The notes beneath the pieces were generated by a model. It saw nothing but the letters and a program-made list of their open reading frames with translations, was not told the DNA's origin and made no database searches. Positions 1 to 6,240 of a DNA stretch of 6,292 bases are shown here, one piece after another. Source of the DNA: Sulfuritalea sp. GTDB taxonomy: Bacteria > Pseudomonadota > Gammaproteobacteria > Burkholderiales > Rhodocyclaceae. The stretch spans positions 1 through 6,292 of the forward strand of contig JAPLRA010000350.1 in assembly GCA_026399445.1 (NCBI GenBank), written 5' to 3'. Numbering within the stretch: position 1 is the first letter of the stretch; each line of letters opens with the position of its first letter. Made by a program: the position numbers and the translations under genes.

Positions 1-93
1 CACCTGATTCAGATCAGCGTCATACAACCAGAGCGATTGACCATCGGAAACCATGGTTTGCACAAAAGGTTTTTGGTAAGCGAAACGAAACTG
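1..93 (-). pseudogene. lolA: Fragment of lolA (outer-membrane lipoprotein carrier protein), runs off the left edge
   Basis: Read on the minus strand in the frame whose last full codon is at 1-3, these bases encode FRFAYQKPFVQ (61-90), then VSDGQSLWLYDADLNQV (1-51). This matches the central part of LolA, where E. coli has RPNLFNW followed by VSDGKTLWFYNP. LolA is the periplasmic chaperone that carries lipoproteins from LolCDE to LolB. The signal peptide and N-terminal third are absent: upstream of about 91-102 the strand encodes a PAS domain in another frame. The piece therefore has no start of its own and is either a broken gene or one side of an assembly chimera. The C-terminal part would lie left of the window. 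Third codon positions are only about half G or C (15 of 31), clearly lower than in the adjacent PAS codons, which fits a different origin. The family call rests on about 31 residues. Confidence 0.66.
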
Positions 94-1388
94 TTGCGGT
101 CGGTGAAATGCTCGTTCAGCGCGTGGCCGAGGAGTTCCTCAGCACTGCAGCGCAGAATGCGCAGGGCGGATTCGTTGACCTTTCGCAGCACACCTTCGGC
201 GTCCAGTGTCAGGACGGCATTGTTCATGCTGTGCAGGATGGCTTCGTTGTAGTTGCGCCCGGCGCTGACCTCCTCGAACAACTGCGCATTCTCGATCGCG
301 ACCGCGGCCTGGGCGGAGAAGGCCCGCAGGCGTCGTTCGTCGGCGTTGCCGAACACGCCCCCTTTGCGGTTCAGTATCTGCATGACGCCGATCTTGTGCC
401 CGCCGCGGGCGATGATCGGCATGCTCAGCATGCTGTTGGTACGGTAGCCGGTCTGCAGGTCGAATTCAGGATTGAAGCGGGGATCGTTGTAGGCGTCGAC
501 AATATTGACGACCTGGCCGGTGCTGAAGCATTCTCCGGCAATGCCGGCGTTGGCCGGAAAGCGGATTTCCGCGCTGGCGATGCCGCCGGCGACACGGGAA
601 AAAAGCTCATCGCGCGCCGGGTCGTAAAGAAACAGTGTGCCGCGGTCGGCATCGAGCAGTGCGGTGGCCGCCGCCAAGATCTTTGCGAGCAGGGGGTTGA
701 GGTGGATCTCGGAGACGATCGAGATGCTAACTTCGAGCAGCATCGCTTCTTCGCGCTGCTGGCGCTCGACCTTCTCGAACAGGCGAGCATTCTCCAGCGC
801 GGCGGAAGCTTGCAGAGAAAGTCCTTCGAGTAGCCGCTGGTCGTCGGCATCGAATTCGCCGACATGCTTGTTCAACACTTGGGTGATACCAATGATCTCC
901 GACTTCTTGTTGCGAATCGGAACGCAGAGGATGTTGCGGGTACGGTATCCGGTGCGCCGGTCAACTTCCTGGTTGAAACGCGGGTCGAGATAAGCGTCGG
1001 CGATGATCTCCGCCTGACCGCTGGTGAATACCGAGCCGGCAACGCCCATATGGCTGGGAAAACGAATCTCGCCGATGACATCGCCCTGCATCACCCGCGA
1101 GAACAGATCGTTTGTCTCGGGATCGAAGAGAAAGAGCGAGCTACGGTCGGCGTTCAGCGCCTCGGTAACGACCTCCATCAGGCGCGGAAACAGCACGTCG
1201 AGCGACAGGCTGTCGGACACGTGGTTGGCTATGTCGGCAAGTGCCGAGGTGCGGCGCAACAGCTCGGTAATGCGGTAGAAGAGTTGCGCCTTGCCCGATT
1301 CGTCGAGCCCGTGCAGCAGGCGCTCGATATCCTCCTGGCGCAGACGGTGTTCGAGAATCTCGCGGATGGTTTCGAAGCCGATTTGCAT
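9..1388 (-). CDS. Tandem GAF-PAS sensor protein, CyaB-like N-terminal half, C-terminus truncated and scrambled
   Basis: The protein has 459 residues from the ATG at 1386-1388; an in-frame TTG two codons upstream (1392-1394) is an alternative, and neither has a clear Shine-Dalgarno. A helical N-terminus (about 1-48) leads into GAF-A (about 50-200), GAF-B (about 220-370) and a PAS domain from about 380. The two GAFs are close duplicates, sharing DADR/NADR, LFSRV, EIRFP, DPRFN and TGYRT blocks. Each carries a version of the NKFDE signature of cyclic-nucleotide-binding GAFs: N173, K174, F179, D183 and Gln184 in GAF-A; N340, Arg341, F346, D350 and E351 in GAF-B. GAF-GAF-PAS followed by a class III cyclase is the layout of Anabaena CyaB1/CyaB2, in which GAF domains bind cAMP. 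Here no output domain follows. After about Asn432 the frame crosses into lolA-like sequence and yields roughly 27 meaningless residues before TGA at 9-11. There is no signal peptide or membrane segment, so it is probably cytoplasmic. The domain calls are firm; the ligand and the lost cyclase are inferred. Confidence 0.85.
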   Translation of the reverse strand: MQIGFETIREILEHRLRQEDIERLLHGLDESGKAQLFYRITELLRRTSALADIANHVSDSLSLDVLFPRLMEVVTEALNADRSSLFLFDPETNDLFSRVMQGDVIGEIRFPSHMGVAGSVFTSGQAEIIADAYLDPRFNQEVDRRTGYRTRNILCVPIRNKKSEIIGITQVLNKHVGEFDADDQRLLEGLSLQASAALENARLFEKVERQQREEAMLLEVSISIVSEIHLNPLLAKILAAATALLDADRGTLFLYDPARDELFSRVAGGIASAEIRFPANAGIAGECFSTGQVVNIVDAYNDPRFNPEFDLQTGYRTNSMLSMPIIARGGHKIGVMQILNRKGGVFGNADERRLRAFSAQAAVAIENAQLFEEVSAGRNYNEAILHSMNNAVLTLDAEGVLRKVNESALRILRCSAEELLGHALNEHFTDRNSFVSLTKNLLCKPWFPMVNRSGCMTLI

Positions 1389-1440
1389 GCGCAATATGAG
1401 CAGAAGACCAAAGGACTGGAGCTTGCCCTATTCTAACCAT

Positions 1441-1491
1441 CCCCAGTGGCTTTGTTTGTGTCGTTTGCGAGCTCAGCCCACACCGCTGGGG
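1441..1491. repeat. Second inverted repeat, mutually exclusive with the 1479-1513 hairpin
   Basis: CCCCAG at 1441-1446 pairs with CTGGGG at 1486-1491. Two further G-C pairs (1448-1449 with 1483-1484) extend the stem beyond one non-Watson-Crick position, which is T-G on the plus strand and an A/C mismatch in a minus-strand RNA. Its right arm shares bases 1483-1488 with the left arm of the other hairpin, so only one can form at a time. The large loop (33 bases) makes it the weaker structure. Confidence 0.35.
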
Positions 1492-1513
1492 CATCATCAT
1501 CCGCAGCGGTGTG
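1479..1513. repeat. Perfect 10-bp inverted repeat (hairpin) downstream of tag
   Basis: CACACCGCTG at 1479-1488 is exactly reverse-complementary to CAGCGGTGTG at 1504-1513, with a 15-base loop between. It starts 46 bases past the tag stop codon, where a transcript end or processing hairpin would be expected. In the minus-strand direction it is not followed by a T-run, so it is not a canonical intrinsic terminator. It could be an operator-like palindrome, an mRNA-stabilising stem or chance. Confidence 0.55.
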
Positions 1514-1558
1514 AAGTTCCGCGCCGGGTTTATCCTTCCGGACATCCTGTTTCAGGCG

Positions 1559-2131
1559 TCAGGTACCGAGTTCCGCGTGACGCGGACAGGAAAGCAGATG
1601 ATCATTGACCATGCCCGTTGCCTGCATGTGGGCGTACATCACTGTCGGGCCGATGAAGCGGAAGCCACGTTGCTTGAGTTCCTTCGACAGGGCTTCGGCT
1701 TCGGCGGTGATGGCGGGGACTTCGGCCAGCGTGCGCCAGCGGTTGATGCGCGGGCGGCCATCGACAAACTGCCACAGCAGACGATCCAGGCTCAGACCTT
1801 GTTCGTAGAGTTCCAGCGTGGCGCGGGCATTGCCGATGCTGGCGGCGATCTTGAGCCGGTTGCGAACGATGCCCGCATCCCCCAGCAGTCGCGCCACGTC
1901 TTTTTCTCCATAGCGGGCAATCTTCGCGGCGTCGAAGTTATCGAAGGCGCGGCGATAGTTCTCGCGCTTCCGGAGGATGGTGATCCAGGACAGCCCGGCC
2001 TGCGCACCCTCGAGGATGAGGAACTCGAACAGCGTGCGCTCGTCATGGCAGGGCACGCCCCACTCGGTGTCGTGATAGGCGACGTAGAGCGGGTCGGTCC
2101 CGCACCAGGGGCAGCGCCCGTTCGTGCTCAA
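1559..2131 (-). CDS. tag: DNA-3-methyladenine glycosylase I (Tag)
   Basis: This 190-residue cytoplasmic base-excision repair enzyme removes 3-methyladenine from alkylated DNA, leaving an abasic site. The whole chain aligns with E. coli Tag with a three-residue N-terminal offset: RCPWCG, AYHDTEWGVP, LEGAQAGLSWIT, RKRENYR, GNARA, ALSKELKQRGFRF and MVNDHLLSC. The structural zinc ligands of E. coli Tag (Cys4, His17, His175, Cys179) correspond to Cys7, His20, His178 and Cys182. The active-site Glu38 corresponds to Glu41, so all are kept. The start is taken as TTG at 2129-2131 because it puts the first zinc Cys at the family position and no ATG or GTG lies nearby in frame; the open frame further upstream is only a shadow of patZ. 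TTG overlaps the patZ stop as TTGA, with no evident Shine-Dalgarno, which suggests translational coupling. The identification is secure; the start is likely. Confidence 0.95.
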   Translation of the reverse strand: MSTNGRCPWCGTDPLYVAYHDTEWGVPCHDERTLFEFLILEGAQAGLSWITILRKRENYRRAFDNFDAAKIARYGEKDVARLLGDAGIVRNRLKIAASIGNARATLELYEQGLSLDRLLWQFVDGRPRINRWRTLAEVPAITAEAEALSKELKQRGFRFIGPTVMYAHMQATGMVNDHLLSCPRHAELGT

Positions 2132-4818
2132 TTCAATACCAGTACGCCGCGCTTGAGGCCGTGGTCTTCCGGGTGTGTCGAAAGGACAAAACCCAGGCTG
2201 GCGACGAAGGCCAGCATGCGCGCATTTTCGGCGAGGAAGTCGCCGTGCATGTATCTGAGGCCGCTCGCCCGTGCCGTGTCGATCAGGATGCCCATGAGCC
2301 GGCGCGCCAGGCCCTTGCCTTGCCAGTCGTCGGCAACGACGATGGCGAACTCGCAGGATTCGGCGTCCGGGCTGGTGGCGTAACGAACGACGCCGATTTC
2401 CTTCTCTGTAGCGTCTGCGTCGATGGTCGCTACGAAGGCCATTTCGCGGTCGTAGTCGATTTGCGTCAGCCGGACCAGTTGTGCCGGCGATACTTCGCGG
2501 ATGGTGTTCATGAAGCGCATGTAGCGGGCTTCGGGTGACAGCGCCTTGACGAACTCCTGCTCCATGCGGATATCTTCCGGCTTGATCGGGCGGATGGTGA
2601 CCAGTGATCCATCCTTGGCCTGGAAACTGCTTTTGAGGTGTGTCGGATAGGGATGGATCGCCATGTGGTCGTAGCGTCCGGCGGTGATCGGCATGTTCTC
2701 GATGGTGATGCGTGCGTCGACTGCGACCGCGCCATGTTCGTCGACAATCAGCGGATTGATGTCCATCCGGCTGATCCACGGCAGTTCGCAAACCATGGCC
2801 GAAACGCTGAGCAGTACGGCCTCTATCGCCTGCATGTTGACCGGCGGCATGTTGCGGAATTTTCCGAGGCGGGCGGTAGTCCGCGTCGAGGCCAGCATGT
2901 CGGCCACGAGAACCGGATTGAGCGGCGGCAAGGCGACCGCACGGTCGCTGTTATAGGCCTCGACGCTGGTACCCCCGGGGCCGAAGACGATGGTAGGGCC
3001 GAAGATCTTGTCGCGCAACATGCCGACCATCAGTTCGCGACCGTTGGGTTTCTGGATCATCGGTTCAATGGCGATGCCGTTGATATGCGCATCCGGCCGG
3101 ATCTTCTTCACCTCGTCCATGATTTCCAGCCAGCCGTCGCGTACTGCAGCGAGGCTGTTCAGATTGAGACGCACGCCGCCGGAGTCGCTCTTGTGCGCGA
3201 TCTCGGGCGAATCGACTTTCATCACCACCGGCAGGCCGAGTTCTTCGGCCAGCACCATGGCTTCGGAGGCGGAGCGGGCGACCACGGTCTGCGCGATTGG
3301 GATCCTGAAGGCAGACAGGATCGCCTTCGATTCCATTTCGCTGAGTACCTTGCGTCCTTCCATCAGCGCCGTTTCGATCACCAGGCGCGCCGACTCCAGT
3401 CGCGGCGGAGCTTGTTCGGAAATCGAGGGCGGCGTTTGCATCAGCAACTGCCGGTTTCGGTAGTAGTTGGAAATGTGCGAGAACAGGTCGACTGCGGGTT
3501 CGGGTGTGCGGAAGGTCGGAATGCCGGCGCCCTGGAACAGTTTGCGCGCCTCACCAACCTGCTCTTCGCCCATCCAGCAGGTCACCATGGGCTTGTCGCT
3601 TTGCCGCGCGATCTCGATCACCGTGCGCGCCGCCTGCGTCGGGTCGGTCATCGCCTGCGGCGTCAGGATGACCAGCACGCCGTCGATATTGTCGTCGTCG
3701 ACGCAGGCCTGGAGCGCAGTTCCATAGCGTACCGGATCGGCGTCGCCCAGAATGTCGATGGGATTGGACTTGGACCAGGTTGCCGGCAAAAGTTCGTTGA
3801 GGCGGGTGATAGTGGCCGCATCGAGCTGGGCCAGCGGGATGTCGATGTCCGCAGCGTGGTCGGCCGCCATGACGCCCGGACCACCGCCATTGGTGATGAT
3901 GGCCAGACGCTTGCCGCGCGGCCGGAAGTGGGAGAAGAGGGCGGAAGCGGCGGCGTACATCTGCCCCACGTTGGCCAGGCGCACGACGCCGGCGCGTCGC
4001 AAGGCGGCATCGAACACGTCGTCGGCGCCTACCAGTGCTCCGGTGTGCGAGAGCGCGGCCTTCTCGCCTGCGGGATGCTTGCCCACCTTGATCAGCAGCA
4101 CGGGCTTGCAGCGGGCCGCGGCGCGCAGGGCGCTCATGAAGCGGCGGGCGTTCTTGATGCCCTCGATGTACAGGAAGATGTTCTCGGTGCGCGGGTCGGA
4201 CACCATGTAGTCGAGTACTTCACCGAAGTCGACGTCGCTTTCGGCGCCGAGCGAGACCACGTTCGAAAACCCGACCTTGTTCGGCAGCGCCCAGTCGAGA
4301 ATCGCCGTGCACAGAGCGCCGGATTGGGAAATGAGGCCGATGGTGCCTGAATGGGCGAAGCCGTGGCCGAAGGTCAGGTTGATCTGGCTGCCCGGCCGCA
4401 TGATGCCCAGGCAATTGGGGCCGAGCAGGCGCATGCCGTGGTGGCGCGCATTTTCCAGTGCGGCTCTTTGCAACGCGGCGCCCCGGGGCCCGGCCTCGGC
4501 GAATCCGCCGGAAATGATGATGGCGTTTCTGCAGCCGGCGCGACCGCAGGCGTCGATGATGTCGGGAACGCCTTGGGCTCCGGTACAGATGACGGCGATG
4601 TCCAGTCGCTGCGGAATGGTACCCACCGACGGGTAGGTCTGCTGGCCAAACACGGTTTCGTGTTTTGGATTGACAAAGTACAGTTTGCCCGCGTAGCCCG
4701 AGTCGAGCATGTTGCGAACCAGCGTGACGCCTATGGAATTGGGGGTCTCCGAAGCGCCGATGATGGCGATCGATTGCGGTTCGAAGAGGTTGTGCAGGTA
4801 GTGTTGCTCGTTATGCAT
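2128..4818 (-). CDS. patZ: Pat/PatZ-type protein: NDP-forming acyl-CoA synthetase-like region with C-terminal GNAT acetyltransferase
   Basis: At 896 residues it is close to E. coli PatZ (886). Domains in order: a Rossmann CoA-binding domain (about 8-105, with SIAIIGAS at 17-24); succinyl-CoA-ligase-like domains (about 150-460, with LSHTGALVG around His258); an ATP-grasp domain (about 485-710, with AHKSDSGGV at 541-549, IEPMIQ and VFGPGG); and a GNAT domain (about 735-896) with acetyl-CoA signature Gln833-x-x-Gly836-x-Ala838 and an EFAIVV strand at 823-828. Enzymes with this layout acetylate lysines of proteins such as acetyl-CoA synthetase. The synthetase-like part may sense or bind acyl-CoA, or may work as an ADP-forming acetate-CoA ligase. 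His258, the residue phosphorylated in active ADP-forming ligases, is present, so ligase activity cannot be excluded. The ATG start has a GGAG Shine-Dalgarno seven bases upstream. The end overlaps tag by four bases. Family assignment is firm; which activity dominates is open. Confidence 0.93.
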   Translation of the reverse strand: MHNEQHYLHNLFEPQSIAIIGASETPNSIGVTLVRNMLDSGYAGKLYFVNPKHETVFGQQTYPSVGTIPQRLDIAVICTGAQGVPDIIDACGRAGCRNAIIISGGFAEAGPRGAALQRAALENARHHGMRLLGPNCLGIMRPGSQINLTFGHGFAHSGTIGLISQSGALCTAILDWALPNKVGFSNVVSLGAESDVDFGEVLDYMVSDPRTENIFLYIEGIKNARRFMSALRAAARCKPVLLIKVGKHPAGEKAALSHTGALVGADDVFDAALRRAGVVRLANVGQMYAAASALFSHFRPRGKRLAIITNGGGPGVMAADHAADIDIPLAQLDAATITRLNELLPATWSKSNPIDILGDADPVRYGTALQACVDDDNIDGVLVILTPQAMTDPTQAARTVIEIARQSDKPMVTCWMGEEQVGEARKLFQGAGIPTFRTPEPAVDLFSHISNYYRNRQLLMQTPPSISEQAPPRLESARLVIETALMEGRKVLSEMESKAILSAFRIPIAQTVVARSASEAMVLAEELGLPVVMKVDSPEIAHKSDSGGVRLNLNSLAAVRDGWLEIMDEVKKIRPDAHINGIAIEPMIQKPNGRELMVGMLRDKIFGPTIVFGPGGTSVEAYNSDRAVALPPLNPVLVADMLASTRTTARLGKFRNMPPVNMQAIEAVLLSVSAMVCELPWISRMDINPLIVDEHGAVAVDARITIENMPITAGRYDHMAIHPYPTHLKSSFQAKDGSLVTIRPIKPEDIRMEQEFVKALSPEARYMRFMNTIREVSPAQLVRLTQIDYDREMAFVATIDADATEKEIGVVRYATSPDAESCEFAIVVADDWQGKGLARRLMGILIDTARASGLRYMHGDFLAENARMLAFVASLGFVLSTHPEDHGLKRGVLVLN

Positions 4819-4932
4819 GGTGGCACTCCGCAGCGTCGGGTGGGCGTATGCTCACGAAAGTTGGTGCGCTGCAGCAAAAGCATAGCACCTTCCCGTCCGC
4901 CATGCCGTAGGCGAAGGCTACTAATCGACCGC
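4819..4932. other. Intergenic region between the cyclase-hemerythrin gene and patZ
   Basis: This 114-bp gap holds the patZ Shine-Dalgarno and probably part of its leader. I see no convincing -35/-10 pair and no intrinsic terminator for the cyclase gene. A short GGTGC/GCACC inverted match around 4863-4889 is too weak to call. The gap length leaves room for a separate patZ promoter, but co-transcription with the cyclase is equally possible. Confidence 0.45.
4826..4829 (-). promoter_or_regulatory. Ribosome binding site of the patZ-like gene
   Basis: GGAG on the minus strand lies seven bases before the ATG at 4816-4818. It is the clearest Shine-Dalgarno in the window and supports that start codon. 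Confidence 0.75.
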
Positions 4933-6240
4933 TTATTTCGCCCTGCTCTGCAAATAGTGGCCGTAATGGCGATCCGCGTTGAGGATGTGGTTGACCAGCC
5001 AGTCCGTCAATAAGCGCTTGACGCGAAAGGCTAAATAGACGCGATTTTCCTCTCCGCGCTCGATTTCCCGCCGTAACTCGCCAAAGTATTCAAAGAAGCG
5101 CTGGTGTTGCCGTACATGCAGGTCGAGAAAGGGATACTCGTCCGCCACCATCAGTTGTTCTTCGATCATGAAATCGTGGGCCGCGGCGAACTGTATCTGC
5201 GCCAGCAGCGGTGGTGTCAGGTCCCACGCGCCGACGTTGACTGCCCGGGCCAGTCCATTCATGTCGGCCAGCAGGTTCTTGTGCGCGGCGTCCACCGTCG
5301 CCTGGCCGAAAGAGTATTCCTCGCGCCAGCTTGAGGCCAGTTCGGCGCGCTGATTGCCCAGGCCCCTCGCCGGGCTTTCACAGCGTTCGAGATAGACCCT
5401 CGCCGCGTCGTCGTCGGGTGCGATGGCCAGGCAGGCAATCAGCCGTTCACGCGAAGTGAGGATGTCGTCGAGGTGATAGTAGGCCAGCGCCAGCTCGAAA
5501 GTCTTCAGCGTTTTTTCCTTGGCTTCCCGCAGCGGGGCGGGGTCACCGTTGAAGACTTCATACACCGATTGATTGTCCTGCTTGCCGCGCACATGGGTGC
5601 GATCCAGAAAGCGGATCGACCAGAGGCCGGGTTCGTCGAGGCAGTACAGGGTCGAGACGCGGTATTCCTTGGTCAGGCGTTCCAGCCGTGCCGCGAGATT
5701 GACCGCGTCGCCGATCACCGTGCCGTCCATGCGTGCCGCACCACCGATGGTGCCGAGGATGACGATGCCGGTGTTGATGCCGATGCCGATCTTGATCGGC
5801 CGGTAGCCGGCGCGCTGGCGTCCGTCGTTGTATTCTTCGAGCCGTTCCAGCATCGCCAGGCTGCAGCGCAGTGCCGCGTCGGGGGAGTCGGGAAACAGCG
5901 CCATGATGGCGTCGCCGATGTACTTGTCGATGAAGCCGCCATGCGCCGTGATGATCGGCTCCATCTGGATCAGGTAGGAGTTGAGAAAGTTGAAGTTCTC
6001 CTGCGGGCTCATCGACTCCGACAGCGAGGTGAAGTTGCGGATGTCGGCGAACAGGACCGTCATCTTGCGCTCGACCTGCTGGCCGAGTTCCACCTTGCGG
6101 ATGTCTTCAATGCCGAGCAGATTGAGAAACTCGCGCGGCACAAAACGGCTGTAGGCTTGGGTCGTGGTGGTCAGCCGTTCGCGCAGGGCCTCTGTGTTGT
6201 CCTGTGGATTGCCGGCATGGGTGCTCGGTGGTACGGGCAT
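4933..6240 (-). CDS. Class III nucleotidyl (probably adenylate) cyclase with TPR-like linker and C-terminal hemerythrin domain; N-terminus may be incomplete
   Basis: From the ATG at 6238-6240 the protein has 435 residues. A short linker (AYSRFVPREFL, 29-39) precedes the cyclase domain (about 55-232). The catalytic set looks complete: metal-binding Asp66 (FADIRNF) and Asp110 (KYIGDA), base-contacting Lys106 and Thr174, transition-state Asn181 and Arg185 (NLAAR). The Lys/Thr pair is typical of class IIIb adenylate cyclases, so ATP is the likely substrate and cAMP the product. Residues 236-290 look like a degenerate TPR hairpin. Residues 305-433 form a hemerythrin-like four-helix domain with His320, Glu360, His375, His379, His418 and Asp423 as iron ligands; the remaining canonical ligand position is Asp356, with His355 beside it. 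The domain may sense oxygen, redox state or iron. No Shine-Dalgarno precedes the ATG, and the frame stays open for 17 more codons to the right edge, so sensor domains may precede this part. It is soluble in the visible portion. Confidence 0.9.
   Translation of the reverse strand: MPVPPSTHAGNPQDNTEALRERLTTTTQAYSRFVPREFLNLLGIEDIRKVELGQQVERKMTVLFADIRNFTSLSESMSPQENFNFLNSYLIQMEPIITAHGGFIDKYIGDAIMALFPDSPDAALRCSLAMLERLEEYNDGRQRAGYRPIKIGIGINTGIVILGTIGGAARMDGTVIGDAVNLAARLERLTKEYRVSTLYCLDEPGLWSIRFLDRTHVRGKQDNQSVYEVFNGDPAPLREAKEKTLKTFELALAYYHLDDILTSRERLIACLAIAPDDDAARVYLERCESPARGLGNQRAELASSWREEYSFGQATVDAAHKNLLADMNGLARAVNVGAWDLTPPLLAQIQFAAAHDFMIEEQLMVADEYPFLDLHVRQHQRFFEYFGELRREIERGEENRVYLAFRVKRLLTDWLVNHILNADRHYGHYLQSRAK

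Larger units (their letters stand above)
1395..1558. other. Intergenic region between tag and the GAF-PAS gene
   Basis: This 164-bp gap holds no gene I can support. It contains two overlapping inverted repeats (listed separately). A weak minus-strand -10-like hexamer TAGAAT lies at 1430-1435, about 40 bases before the GAF-PAS start, but the -35 position 17 bases further upstream (CAAACA) matches the consensus poorly. A separate promoter for the GAF-PAS gene is plausible but unproven. I see no T-run after either hairpin in the minus-strand direction. Confidence 0.5.

Noticed and set aside
66..78. An A-rich run (AAAAA then CC on the minus strand, 70-74) as a programmed -1 frameshift or homopolymer error that would restore the GAF-PAS frame
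   Set aside because: The alternative frame reads as LolA on both sides of the run (FRFAYQ before, KPFVQ after), not as a continuing PAS or cyclase. A gene junction explains it better than a slip.
108..833. Plus-strand open frame of 241 codons opposite the GAF domains
   Set aside because: It is antisense to strongly conserved GAF domains, has no domain match, and reflects GC-rich codon structure.
1479..1513. Rho-independent terminator for the patZ-tag transcript
   Set aside because: The stem is good, but in the minus-strand direction it is followed by mixed sequence without a T-run, so I list it only as an inverted repeat.
2132..2791. N-terminal extension of tag up to 2791
   Set aside because: The added 220 residues are Arg/His-rich, overlap the GNAT domain of the patZ-like gene in another frame, and would displace the zinc Cys far from its family position.
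2638..4350. Long plus-strand open frame of 570 codons opposite the patZ-like gene
   Set aside because: It is His/Arg/Asp/Gly-rich with no recognisable domain and lies wholly antisense to a clearly conserved gene, a typical shadow in GC-rich DNA.
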